A stretch of 64,000 nt of DNA from an uncultured Bacteroidales bacterium. Lineage in GTDB: Bacteria; Bacteroidota; Bacteroidia; Bacteroidales; UBA932. Shown in pieces: positions 1 to 8,379 of the stretch. Positions within the stretch are counted from its first letter, which is position 1. The number at the start of each line of letters is the position of its first letter. The DNA is taken from the NCBI GenBank assembly GCA_910585445.1, contig CAJUEK010000001.1, forward strand, positions 97,360 to 161,359. The letters are read 5' to 3'. Made by a program: the position numbers and the translations under genes. The notes beneath the pieces were generated by a model, which saw nothing but the letters and a program-made list of their open reading frames with translations, had not been told where the DNA came from and made no database searches.

Positions 1-1
1 G

Positions 2-1939
2 AAAGAAAGTTCCAAAAACACATGGCTGTTCAACGGAGACCTGACGGCCGGAGCGCCACCATTGCCGCTGTTTGAAGCCAAAGCTCTCGTCACCCGTTTT
101 TCGGGCCAGAGCCAGGACCTTTATATGCTGAAAGGAAACAATACCGGAGTGGACATAATGAAAGAAATCCGCGAGCAGGCATATTTCGGAAAAACAGGAG
201 CCTTCCTCGTTACGCCAGGCGAGATTGACAATGACATGCGCAGCGAGCTCACTCCCATGAGAAGCACTCTGGAACTGCCACAGGAATTCTGGTACGACAA
301 CATTACCGGCATCGGCTCATTCAATCATCTCCACAAGACAGGCCCGGAATCCCAGCTGCGGACATCTGCACAGATAGCGGCGGAGAAATTCTCAAACGAG
401 TCATACAGCAGAGAGAGCATAAGTTTTGACGATGCCCCAGAACTTGTCATTGAAGAAAACAAGACCGCCGGCGACATGCGCTATTACTTCAATGCAGCTG
501 CAGATTACGAGAAAAACGCCTCCAAAAACTTCCTGTCCAACAACCTGAGCGTTTCCGGACAACTGGTCAAAGGCGTGAACTCAACGGCAAGGGGCACTGC
601 CACATCAGCACAGCAATACAATCTTCCGTCACTGAAAGTTGAGAATTACCTGAAAACAACAACCGCCCTGAAAAACCGCAAGGCACTGGATTTCACAAGC
701 AAGACTACTTTTACGGCAAGCGCACACTCTACCTCTTTCCGGAGCGAAGCGGCAGACATCGGGCAGACCCTCAACGGCCTTGGATTCCGCACTAACAACA
801 ATCTTTCATACAAATTCAGGGCTGGCAATGTCGGCTTTACCTCATATGCGGGAATAAATCTGGAACACATACGCAGGGAAAGCATACTTGAAATACCTTA
901 CGAACTGGACTGGGTCAAATATGAGGATTTCAGTGCAACCTCCGTCATGCCGTCCGCCAGCCTTAACGCCACATACACCAAAGGCGGAGCAAGCCTGGGT
1001 GCAAGCATGCACGCCACTCTGAACATGATATTCACCCCTGACTACGGCAACAGGATTTTCCCGGACCTCTCGCCAGAGATTCATTACAGGCAGAAGCTCG
1101 GCCAAAGCTTTAACTTGGGAGCGAATGCAAGGTACAGCCGCAGGGGCTCTGAGGCAATCAAAATGTCAAAGGCAGTCATAATGAAATCGTACAGGTCAGC
1201 CCAGAGTTCAGAAGGCATGGCAACTTCCGACAATGTCACGGCAGACATATATGTCAAGTACTCAAACACTCCGGCAATGCTTTTCATGACACTTTCCGGG
1301 AACTTTTCATATCTGCACAACGACATGACCAATTCAAACATATACAATGACATTTTCGTGCTGTCGTCTTTGGTCGCGTCTCCCGTTTCAAACCGCAGCT
1401 GGGGCGTAAAAGGAAGCATAAGCAAGTATTTCGGCATCAAGGCCTTCTTTACGGAACTTTCCGGTGGCTATGACAGGAGCGCATCGGGAGAGTTTTTGCA
1501 GGAAAAATATTTCACCTATTCTTCCGAACAGGCCTTTGCATCCCTGAAAGCGCGCACCTCAGCCCTTGCCTGGCTGTCAGCTGAAATTTCCGCAGACTAC
1601 ACCTTTGACAGGATGGTAGGAAACAGCTCTTCCGGCAGGCACTCCGTCATTTCAAAAATGGATTTGTCAGTGACTCCTGTCAAACCGCTGCTCATATCGT
1701 TCAAAGCCGATTATTTCTGGTGGGCTAGCACTTCGCAACAGCTGGCAATCTCGAATGTCCCTATATTGAAATTGTACGCGGCATGGAAATTCAAGAAATT
1801 CAGCATCTTCGCCGAATGCAGGAACCTGCTGGGTGCCAACGAGTTCAAGAAAGAGAGCTTTAATCCTCATGAGACCGTAAGCCATGTTTTCCATTTGCGC
1901 GGACGGGAGTATCTGGCCGGAATAAGAATGTCTTTGTAA
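2..1939 (+). CDS. Outer-membrane beta-barrel protein, TonB-receptor-like (5' end outside window)
   Basis: The reading frame is open from the first bases of the window, so the true start lies upstream and the visible 646 codons are the C-terminal part. The visible protein is a long run of alternating polar and hydrophobic strands rich in Tyr, Ser, Thr and Asn with frequent short turns, and it ends in typical last barrel strands (a 'RNLLG' turn near the end). This resembles the barrel part of Bacteroidota CarboxypepD_reg-like or TonB-dependent receptor-like proteins of about 900 residues. The N-terminal plug region cannot be seen, so a true TonB-dependent transporter cannot be separated from the plug-less class. 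It is followed by a 140-base gap containing the mutS2 promoter. Substrate unknown. Confidence 0.7.
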   Translation, partial: KESSKNTWLFNGDLTAGAPPLPLFEAKALVTRFSGQSQDLYMLKGNNTGVDIMKEIREQAYFGKTGAFLVTPGEIDNDMRSELTPMRSTLELPQEFWYDNITGIGSFNHLHKTGPESQLRTSAQIAAEKFSNESYSRESISFDDAPELVIEENKTAGDMRYYFNAAADYEKNASKNFLSNNLSVSGQLVKGVNSTARGTATSAQQYNLPSLKVENYLKTTTALKNRKALDFTSKTTFTASAHSTSFRSEAADIGQTLNGLGFRTNNNLSYKFRAGNVGFTSYAGINLEHIRRESILEIPYELDWVKYEDFSATSVMPSASLNATYTKGGASLGASMHATLNMIFTPDYGNRIFPDLSPEIHYRQKLGQSFNLGANARYSRRGSEAIKMSKAVIMKSYRSAQSSEGMATSDNVTADIYVKYSNTPAMLFMTLSGNFSYLHNDMTNSNIYNDIFVLSSLVASPVSNRSWGVKGSISKYFGIKAFFTELSGGYDRSASGEFLQEKYFTYSSEQAFASLKARTSALAWLSAEISADYTFDRMVGNSSSGRHSVISKMDLSVTPVKPLLISFKADYFWWASTSQQLAISNVPILKLYAAWKFKKFSIFAECRNLLGANEFKKESFNPHETVSHVFHLRGREYLAGIRMSL

Positions 1940-1979
1940 GAGAGTTATAAGACCCATATTCCAAAAATATCGTCAAACG

Positions 1980-2011
1980 TTTCGGCTTGTCGAATAATCT
2001 TGATAAATTTG
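1980..2011 (+). promoter_or_regulatory. Probable Bacteroidota promoter for mutS2
   Basis: A -7 box TAAATTTG (2004-2011) fits the phylum consensus TAnnTTTG. It is preceded, at the usual 20-base distance, by TTTC (1980-1983), a near match to the -33 box TTTG. It lies about 70-100 bases before the mutS2 start. Inferred from consensus only. Confidence 0.5.
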
Positions 2012-2080
2012 CAGGATAAGTCAACGGGAAAACGCATCTGATATTGCGGCATTTACCCATAGACTGTCTCACAAGAGAAA

Positions 2081-4660
2081 TTGAGTTTTATAAATTGGGG
2101 AGGGACCGATTTGGAAGACAACAGGACGCAGATTGACACAAGATTAGAGCAGAAGCTGGGCTTCGACCGCATAAGAAAAATAATCTCCGACAGATGTTCC
2201 ACTGCCTATGCAGCCGGACGCACTGCCACGGAGACATTCTCCACTGACGTAAGACAGATACGCAAAAGGCTTCTTCTTACCGATGAGATGCGCCTTATCA
2301 TGATGTTCGAGGACAGCTTCCCGTCAGGTGGCTTCATCGACTGCATCGACTTCCTCAAGCCTCTCGAAAGGAGTTCCTCCGCAATAGACCTCATTTCCCT
2401 CAGAAAGCTCAAGACCATGCTTGAGACTCTGAGCAAAGTCATCTCATTCTTTGAAGGAGTAAAAGACGAGGTATATCCTAACCTCAAGCGCATGAGCTCC
2501 CCCATTCTATCATTTCCGCTGGTCCAGAAACGCATTGACTCGATTCTGGACAGATACGGGGAAGTGAAGGACACGGCATCTGACGAGCTGTATGAGATAA
2601 GACGCTCACTGCATGAAAAGGAAGGCGCCATATCCAGAAGGATAAGCGCTATACTGAAAAGGGCCCAGGCGGAAGGCATCGTTGACACTGATGCGGGAGT
2701 GTCTGTGAGAGACGGCAAGATGCTCATCCCAGTCAGCGCGGCGCACAAGAAGAAAATCCCGGGATTCATTTATGACGAATCCGCATCAGGAAAGACAGCC
2801 TTCATAGAGCCTGCTGAAGTTGTGGAACTGGACAACCAGATAAAGGAGCTGCGTTTTTCAGAGCAGAGGGAGATTCTCCGCATCCTGCTGGAATTCACCG
2901 ATTTCCTCAGAGAATATATACCGGACCTGCTGGAGGCTGCACGCTATCTCGGGGAGATAGACTTTCTGATGGCCAAGGCACAGGTATCCCTGGATTTCAT
3001 AGCCGGAATGCCCGTGATTTCAGACAACGGGGAGATGAATCTGCGCAAGGCAAGGCATCCGCTTCTGGAAAGGGCCCTTAAAAAAGAAAAGAAAGAGATA
3101 GTGCCCCTCACTGCCACACTCACGCCGCAGAAACATATCCTGCTGATTTCCGGCCCGAATGCAGGCGGCAAATCCGTCTGTCTAAAAACTGTAGGCCTGC
3201 TTCAGTATATGTTCCAGTGGGGCATGCTCATACCGACATCCGAGACGTCGGAGATGCTGATTTTCGACAGGGTAATGGTAGACATAGGAGACGACCAGTC
3301 AATCGACAATGACCTCAGTACATACAGCTCTTTCCTTTCAAACATGAGGGAAATGCTCCAGAAGGCAGACTCAAGGACACTTGTCCTGATTGACGAGTTC
3401 GGTTCGGGTACTGAGCCGGCTGCGGGAGGAGCGATTGCGGAAGCGATACTCGGAGAGTTCGACAAGAGAGGAGTATATGGAATCATCACGACCCACTACA
3501 CCAACCTGAAACTGTATGCATCAGCTGACACCGGAGTCGCAAACGGGGCCATGATGTTCGATGTGAAGAATATCGCTCCGATGTTCAAGCTTGAGATGGG
3601 GCTGCCGGGCAACTCATTCGCATTTGAGCTTGCACGCAAGATGGGTCTGCCTGAGGCTATAATAAAAGATGCTGAGGCCCGTGCCGGTGAAGAGTTCGTC
3701 GGAATCGAAAGGAATCTGCGCAAGATAGCCCGCAACAGGAAGGCTCTCGACGAAAAGCTCGAGCGTATAAAGAACACAGACAGGACTCTGGAGAACATCA
3801 CTGACAAGTATCAGAAAGAGCTGCAGCAAATCCGTCAGATGAAAAAGGAAATCCTCGACCAGGCCAAGAAAGAGGCCGAGGAGATAATCAAGGGAGCCAA
3901 CAGGCAGGTTGAGAACACCATCCGCACGATAAAGGAGTCCCAGGCCGAGAAGGAGACCACGCAGGAAGCCCGCAAGGAACTGTATGACTTCATGTCCGTG
4001 CTTGCGGCAAGAAAGGAGAAAGAGAAGAAGGAGAAGGAGGACTATATTGAGCGCAAGATAAAGCAGCTTGACCAGCGCAAGGAACGCCAGAAGAAGAGGA
4101 AGGAGCAGCGCGCAGATGACAATGCGCAGAAGGAAATGGCCGAAAGGCAGGCTGAGATGGAAAGGCTTGAGGCCTTCAGGTCGGCTCCGCTGAAAGTCGG
4201 CGAAAAAGTGCGCGTAAAGGGCAACGGGCTTGTGGGTGAAGTGACCAAGGTTTCCGCAAAGGCTGTCGTGGTGATCATCGGGAACATAAGCAGCAAGATG
4301 CCGCATGACAAGGTGGAGCGCATCACTTCCAATGAGTTCAAGAGCGCAGTGAAAGAGACTTCCGCACCGGTATCGTCCGTAAAAATAGACTCCGCCATCA
4401 CTGAGCGCAAACTGAATTTCAGCACTGAGCTTGATGTGAGGGGAGAAAGGCTGAATGACGCGATGGAAAAGGTGATGAGGTATGTGGATGATGCCATAAT
4501 GCTCGGAATATCAAGCGTAAGAATCATACACGGCAAGGGTACGGGTGTCCTCCGGGACGAGCTGCAGAAATTCCTGCGCACAGTTCCCGGAGTTGCAGGA
4601 GTAAGGGACGAGCATATACAGTTCGGTGGCACAGGAGTGACTATAGTAACATTTGACTAA
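2081..4660 (+). CDS. mutS2: MutS2 family ATPase/endonuclease with Smr domain
   Basis: MutS2-type protein of about 850 residues, the usual length for the Bacteroidota form. A MutS-core-like helical region covers roughly residues 1-300. The ATPase follows, with Walker A GPNAGGKS near residue 358 and Walker B 'LVLIDEFGSGTEP' near 436. A long Lys/Glu-rich coiled coil spans about 550-700. The C-terminal Smr domain (about 780-859) carries 'LDVRGER' and 'HGKGTG'. The family acts on branched DNA and, in some bacteria, on collided ribosomes; which role applies here is not visible. The start is uncertain: TTG at 2081 gives the longest frame, but TTG at 2111 is preceded by GGGGAGG. A small lipoprotein gene follows after 9 bases. 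Confidence 0.95.
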   Translation: MSFINWGGTDLEDNRTQIDTRLEQKLGFDRIRKIISDRCSTAYAAGRTATETFSTDVRQIRKRLLLTDEMRLIMMFEDSFPSGGFIDCIDFLKPLERSSSAIDLISLRKLKTMLETLSKVISFFEGVKDEVYPNLKRMSSPILSFPLVQKRIDSILDRYGEVKDTASDELYEIRRSLHEKEGAISRRISAILKRAQAEGIVDTDAGVSVRDGKMLIPVSAAHKKKIPGFIYDESASGKTAFIEPAEVVELDNQIKELRFSEQREILRILLEFTDFLREYIPDLLEAARYLGEIDFLMAKAQVSLDFIAGMPVISDNGEMNLRKARHPLLERALKKEKKEIVPLTATLTPQKHILLISGPNAGGKSVCLKTVGLLQYMFQWGMLIPTSETSEMLIFDRVMVDIGDDQSIDNDLSTYSSFLSNMREMLQKADSRTLVLIDEFGSGTEPAAGGAIAEAILGEFDKRGVYGIITTHYTNLKLYASADTGVANGAMMFDVKNIAPMFKLEMGLPGNSFAFELARKMGLPEAIIKDAEARAGEEFVGIERNLRKIARNRKALDEKLERIKNTDRTLENITDKYQKELQQIRQMKKEILDQAKKEAEEIIKGANRQVENTIRTIKESQAEKETTQEARKELYDFMSVLAARKEKEKKEKEDYIERKIKQLDQRKERQKKRKEQRADDNAQKEMAERQAEMERLEAFRSAPLKVGEKVRVKGNGLVGEVTKVSAKAVVVIIGNISSKMPHDKVERITSNEFKSAVKETSAPVSSVKIDSAITERKLNFSTELDVRGERLNDAMEKVMRYVDDAIMLGISSVRIIHGKGTGVLRDELQKFLRTVPGVAGVRDEHIQFGGTGVTIVTFD

Positions 4661-4669
4661 TCTGAAAAA

Positions 4670-5104
4670 ATGGGCAGAAGACTTATATATGCATTGATCG
4701 CATCCGCGGTTTTGCTGGCAGCAGGATACGGATGCACTGGAGGCGGGCAAAATGCCTCCACAGGACCTGAAGAGACGGTATCCGCATTCTATGGAGCACT
4801 GGCTGAGGGACACTTTGACAAGGCATCCCGGCTTTGTGACACCTTGACGATGAGCGGATATATCGGACGGTATGCTTCCGAATGGGACAGGATGGCCATG
4901 CAGGCCGACAGCTGCACATGCGCCATAGCATGCTCGATAATGACAAATATGAAAACTGTCATCGTGTCGTGCGGCAAGAAAGACGACAGGACAGAGGTGA
5001 GATATAGCCTGGAAGCATCCGGGTATCCGCAGAAGAACAAAAAGGCAGTGCTGAGGAAAGAGGAGGGAGAATGGAAGATAGAAGCGGTCACAGACGACAA
5101 TTAG
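4670..5104 (+). CDS. Small DUF4878-like lipoprotein
   Basis: A 144-residue protein with a short N-terminal signal peptide and a probable lipobox ending at Cys-22 ('AAGYGC'). It then has a compact domain beginning 'GPEETVSAFYGALAEG' and ending 'EGEWKIE', the pattern of DUF4878, an NTF2/lumazine-like fold common in Bacteroidota lipoproteins. It probably sits on the periplasmic side of a membrane; the function of the family is unknown. The gene starts 9 bases after mutS2, and its 3' end overlaps the next gene by 34 bases in another frame, which suggests translational coupling. Confidence 0.75.
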   Translation: MGRRLIYALIASAVLLAAGYGCTGGGQNASTGPEETVSAFYGALAEGHFDKASRLCDTLTMSGYIGRYASEWDRMAMQADSCTCAIACSIMTNMKTVIVSCGKKDDRTEVRYSLEASGYPQKNKKAVLRKEEGEWKIEAVTDDN

Positions 5105-5460
5105 GCAAGGCCGGTGAGGATGTGGCATGCGGCCTTCTGCGCAGTATGGGACACATCATACTGGAGCGCAACTGGAGGAGCGGGCATCTGGAGATTGATA
5201 TCATTTCCCTTGACAGGGACGGAATACATTTTGTTGAGGTCAAGACCCGCGAGCACAGCATACAGGCACCGCCTCAGGAGAATGTCGGACACATGAAGCA
5301 ATGCAGGACGGCAAAAGCGGCGCTCAGCTACCTGAAGACAGCAAAGGGACGACCTTTCGGAAACGAGGAGTGCATGTTTGACGTGATTGCGGTAACTTTC
5401 AAAAACGGAAAAGCCCGGACGGAATGGTTTCCCCAGGCATATATACCGTTATATTTATAG
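5071..5460 (+). CDS. yraN: YraN/UPF0102 family endonuclease-fold protein
   Basis: A 129-residue protein with the YraN/UPF0102 signature: 'GKAGEDVA..LL..MGH.ILERNWR' at the N-terminus, then the restriction-endonuclease-like core 'LEIDIIS...HFVEVKTR' with the E-I-D and E-V-K residues of a PD-(D/E)XK site. The normal length is about 120. The ATG at 5071 follows a purine-rich GGAGGGAGA and lies inside the previous gene. The family is nearly universal but its role is not established; a nuclease role in DNA repair or uptake is inference from the fold. Confidence 0.88.
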   Translation: MEDRSGHRRQLGKAGEDVACGLLRSMGHIILERNWRSGHLEIDIISLDRDGIHFVEVKTREHSIQAPPQENVGHMKQCRTAKAALSYLKTAKGRPFGNEECMFDVIAVTFKNGKARTEWFPQAYIPLYL

Positions 5461-5486
5461 AAGGACAGACATAAAACCACATACAG

Positions 5487-6581
5487 ATGAACAGGAAGAA
5501 TTGCTATTGCGTAATCATGGCCGGCGGAACAGGAACACGCTTTTGGCCAGTCAGCAGAAGCGCAAAGCCGAAACAGTTTCTGGACATTCCAGGCATGGGA
5601 AAGACCCTTATCCGACAGACTTTTGACAGATTCCTCAAGGTCGTGCCGAAAGAAAACATCATCATAGTCACTTCTGCGAAGTACAAGGAACTGGTGGAGG
5701 AGCAGATTCCGGAAATAGAAAGCCGCAACCTGCTGCTTGAGCCTTATTCAAGGAATACAGCCCCATGTATAGCATACGCGACTTATACTCTTTTGAAACG
5801 TGACCCCGATGCCGTTGTGGTGGCGACGCCGTCTGACCATCTCATTGATGATGACGAGCTGTTTGTGCGCACCATAACCGACGCTTTCGGATATGTAAGC
5901 GAGAATGAGGTACTTATGACTCTCGGGGTCGTACCGACAAGGCCGGACACGAACTACGGCTATGTCCAGGCTCAGGGAGGGCGAGATGTACATATGAAAG
6001 AGGAGCCGATGCCTGTAAAGACTTTCACGGAAAAGCCCGACAGGGAAATGGCCCGGATTTTCATGAGCAGCGGTGAGTTTTTCTGGAATGCCGGCATATT
6101 CCTTTGGAAGGCGACGACCATAAAGAAGGAAATGGAGAAGCATCTGCCGGAAGTTACAGGGCTATTTGACGGATGGGAACATGCGATAGGAACCCAAATA
6201 GAGGGTGACTTCATTGCACGGGCATATACCGACTGCCTGAATATCTCAATAGATTACGGTGTCATGGAAAAGACGGACAGGGCATGGATATGTCCGGTGA
6301 AGTTCGGCTGGACAGACATCGGCACATGGGAGTCCCTATATGATTATATGTCAAAGGACAATGACGGCAACGCAATCGACTCGGAGAAAGTCCTGACAGA
6401 GGATGCACATGGGGTCATGTATGTGTCACGGAACAAGAAAAAGCTGATTGCAATCAAAGGTCTCGAGGACTACATGGTTATTGATACCGATGATGTGCTG
6501 GTGATATGCCCAAAGGATGACAAGAAATTCAAGGATTTCATTTCAGGAATAGCGATGCCTGAGTATGAGAAATACAGATAA
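5487..6581 (+). CDS. manC: Mannose-1-phosphate guanylyltransferase
   Basis: Makes GDP-mannose from mannose-1-phosphate and GTP in the cytoplasm, feeding glycan and capsule synthesis. The N-terminal nucleotide-binding signature 'GGTGTRFWPVSR..KPKQFL' is intact near residues 13-32, and later motifs include 'TPSDHLI', 'FTEKP' and 'FFWNAGIFLW'. At 364 residues it is the short monofunctional form without the phosphomannose-isomerase domain. The product of the GH130 phosphorylase 23 kb away is mannose-1-phosphate, so the two could be metabolically connected, but this gene sits in a housekeeping run and nothing shows co-regulation. Confidence 0.93.
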   Translation: MNRKNCYCVIMAGGTGTRFWPVSRSAKPKQFLDIPGMGKTLIRQTFDRFLKVVPKENIIIVTSAKYKELVEEQIPEIESRNLLLEPYSRNTAPCIAYATYTLLKRDPDAVVVATPSDHLIDDDELFVRTITDAFGYVSENEVLMTLGVVPTRPDTNYGYVQAQGGRDVHMKEEPMPVKTFTEKPDREMARIFMSSGEFFWNAGIFLWKATTIKKEMEKHLPEVTGLFDGWEHAIGTQIEGDFIARAYTDCLNISIDYGVMEKTDRAWICPVKFGWTDIGTWESLYDYMSKDNDGNAIDSEKVLTEDAHGVMYVSRNKKKLIAIKGLEDYMVIDTDDVLVICPKDDKKFKDFISGIAMPEYEKYR

Positions 6582-6592
6582 ATTAAAACATT

Positions 6593-7045
6593 ATGGAACT
6601 CGAAAAGCAGATACAGGCCGACATGGTTGCGGCAATGAAAGCAAAGGAGACGGTACGCCTGGCCTCACTCAGGGCAATAAAGGCGGCAATACTTTTGGCA
6701 AAGACAGCGGAGGGCGGCACCGGAGAGGTAAGCGACCAGGATATCGTGAAGCTTATCCAGAAGCTGGTGAAGCAGCGCAAGGAGAGCGCACAGCAGTATA
6801 ATGATGCAGGACGTCCGGAACTGGCAGAAAACGAGATGGCTGAGGCAGCCGCAATGGAGGTATATCTTCCGAAACAGCTGAGCGAAGCCGAGGTAGAGGC
6901 CGAACTGGTGAAAATCATTGCGGAAGTCGGGGCAAGCAAGCCTTCTGACATGGGCAAGGTAATGGGTGTCGCGACCAAACGTCTTGCGGGACTTGCAGAC
7001 GGAAGGGTGATTTCCGCCATCGTCAAGAAACTTCTGGCCCAATAG
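6593..7045 (+). CDS. GatB/YqeY domain protein
   Basis: A 150-residue stand-alone GatB/YqeY-domain protein. It begins 'MELEKQIQADMVAAMKAKE', has the family pattern 'LR.IKAAI', a central Lys/Arg/Gln-rich helix ('LIQKLVKQRKESAQQY'), and ends 'GVATKRLAGLADGRVISAIVKKLL'. The domain is the tRNA-interacting tail of the GatB amidotransferase subunit; the stand-alone family lacks a proven role. It begins 11 bases after manC, probably in the same operon, and palindrome R1 at 7082 is placed to act as its terminator. Confidence 0.9.
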   Translation: MELEKQIQADMVAAMKAKETVRLASLRAIKAAILLAKTAEGGTGEVSDQDIVKLIQKLVKQRKESAQQYNDAGRPELAENEMAEAAAMEVYLPKQLSEAEVEAELVKIIAEVGASKPSDMGKVMGVATKRLAGLADGRVISAIVKKLLAQ

Positions 7046-7081
7046 ATTTGAGCGCAAAATACAACTATCTGATAATCGGAT

Positions 7082-7130
7082 AATTACGTGATAATGGGCG
7101 CCTAGGTTTTGGCACCCATTATCACGTAAA
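7082..7130. repeat. 49-bp palindromic element, family R, copy R1
   Basis: Begins AATTACG and ends CGTAAA. Arms 7084-7098 and 7115-7129 are perfectly complementary over 15 bp, with an inner GCC/GGC pairing and a TAGGTTTT loop. It lies between the convergent ends of the YqeY gene and the RAYT gene, so it can act as a terminator for both. It aligns without gaps to R2 (8219-8267) and R3 (27874-27922). The outer ends and an inner GCACCC are shared, while the arms differ in sequence. Confidence 0.85.
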
Positions 7131-7148
7131 ATACTATTATACAATATT

Positions 7149-8084
7149 TTACAATTTTCGATAATTTGAAGGTAGGTGGAGAAATTTCTTTATCTGGAAA
7201 TCATGAGCCCCTGTGATGCGCTTCAATCTTGAATAGAGTTCGTATTTCACGGACATAGGCAATGACACCACATTGCCGGCAGGCCTGATTCCACAAATAT
7301 CTTCCACATAGCGTATCATTTCCCGATATGCTGTATCCGGAGCCTTATAGAACGTCTCAGGAATATCATATTCGCTTCCTGTATTCGAATTTATTGCGAC
7401 AAGCATCTTGTGATATCCGCCATAATACCGGACCAGTCCCTTATAATCCAATCTGCTATACAGGCTTATGGCATAATCAACCAGAATATCCCTCTCCTTC
7501 ATATCCAGCTTTGAAAGGAGGCGCTTCAGTAAAGTGTAGTTTAGATGGCAACCCGCATTAAAGGTGTTTTTCACTTCCTTTTTTGATTTGAGCAATTCAA
7601 AAGAAGACTCACGGCAAGTCCGCTTCTCAGAAAAGGGTGATGGAGAATCAATATATGCAATGAAGTTCCACCTATACTGTTCTGCCTTACAGCATAATTT
7701 CTTTTCCACTGGATTATTATACAGATAGGATATTGCTGTACGGACTTTCTTTTCACCAATCTTGACAGCACTTCCGAACGGACTGTTAAACAGCGGGCCT
7801 TTACGGGAATACTCGATATTATACTCCTTTACAAACCTTGATGTCGTTTCACCGACACTTTTGTACAGACTGCTTTGCTCCCGAACTGACAGCAATGCGT
7901 GTATATGGTCATACATCAGGCAAAGTCCATAAACCGTTATACCATATTTTGCCATGCTATTTGAGAAAATAGTAAAGTAGACAAGATAATCTTCCACTGA
8001 ATAGAAGATATTTATTCCGTCTTTTGTGTTCTGGTAAATATGATTGACAGCATAGCTGAAAAATTTTCTGTCCCGTCCCCCCAT
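7149..8084 (-). CDS. REP-associated tyrosine transposase (RAYT, Y1/HUH family)
   Basis: A 311-residue protein of the Y1_Tnp/IS200-like superfamily. The HUH motif is 'YDHIHALL' (His-60, His-62). A probable catalytic Tyr lies in 'ISYLYNNPV' near 120-122, with the following Asn-Pro typical of RAYTs. The rest of the fold matches: an N-terminal 'HIYQNT' strand and 'RFVKEYN' before the 'GPLFNSPFGS' loop. A long C-terminal half of about 180 residues, containing a possible DNA-binding helix pair around 270-300, exceeds the minimal catalytic domain. RAYTs nick and rejoin single-stranded hairpin DNA and are thought to spread REP sequences. The frame is intact. Confidence 0.85.
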   Translation of the reverse strand: MGGRDRKFFSYAVNHIYQNTKDGINIFYSVEDYLVYFTIFSNSMAKYGITVYGLCLMYDHIHALLSVREQSSLYKSVGETTSRFVKEYNIEYSRKGPLFNSPFGSAVKIGEKKVRTAISYLYNNPVEKKLCCKAEQYRWNFIAYIDSPSPFSEKRTCRESSFELLKSKKEVKNTFNAGCHLNYTLLKRLLSKLDMKERDILVDYAISLYSRLDYKGLVRYYGGYHKMLVAINSNTGSEYDIPETFYKAPDTAYREMIRYVEDICGIRPAGNVVSLPMSVKYELYSRLKRITGAHDFQIKKFLHLPSNYRKL

Positions 8085-8218
8085 AATCCTATATCACGTT
8101 AGAAAATCAAACATCGCGGCAAAAATTCCTGTTGCAGCATTGTGCAAAGATTGGAATTATTTACGAGGATTCAAAACGGGAAAATGGAACGTAAAACACA
8201 AACACCTTATACATTGAC

Positions 8219-8267
8219 AATTACGCAATGATGAGTGCTAAGATTTCCGCACCCATCATTACACAAA
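8219..8267. repeat. 49-bp palindromic element, family R, copy R2
   Basis: Begins AATTACG and ends CACAAA. The arms (TTACGCAATGATGAGTGC and its partner ending near 8266) pair at 14 of 18 positions, the exceptions being A/C mismatches, so this copy is the least perfect. It is in the same orientation as R1 and R3 and lies upstream of the RAYT start. Flanks GAC before and AATCATATTAAT after resemble those of R3 and R1. Confidence 0.8.
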
Positions 8268-8318
8268 ATCATATTAATCAACGAATTATATTTTACATCC
8301 GATGTCCCGTACTTCGCT

Positions 8319-8361
8319 GGCGTGCCAGGTGCCCCGGATTGTCGGGTATCTGACACGAGTG
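8319..8361. repeat. Hairpin repeat, family P, copy P1
   Basis: The core CGTGCCAGGTGCC, an ATTG loop and GTATCTGACACG match copy P2 at 22453-22495 at most positions over about 40 bases. It lies just past the stop of the minus-strand EEP gene, where it could act as a terminator, but it has no T-run on that strand. Several stem positions are G-T or mismatched, so it appears more decayed than P2. Confidence 0.65.
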
Positions 8362-8379
8362 CATTTTAACGGGAACAAA

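Larger units (their letters stand above)
7082..8267 (-). mobile_element. RAYT gene flanked by directly oriented palindromes
   Basis: The transposase gene (7149-8084) is bracketed by two same-orientation copies of one 49-bp palindrome family (R1 and R2), the arrangement expected for a REP-associated tyrosine transposase and its cognate hairpins. R1 lies 18 bases past the stop codon and R2 134 bases before the start. No target-site duplication would be expected for HUH chemistry and none was seen. The outer limits are inferred from the palindromes. Confidence 0.6.

Noticed and set aside
7082..8267. IS200/IS605 insertion sequence with TnpB
   Set aside because: There is no TnpB-like gene, and the transposase has the RAYT layout with a long C-terminus; the flanking palindromes fit a RAYT-hairpin system better.
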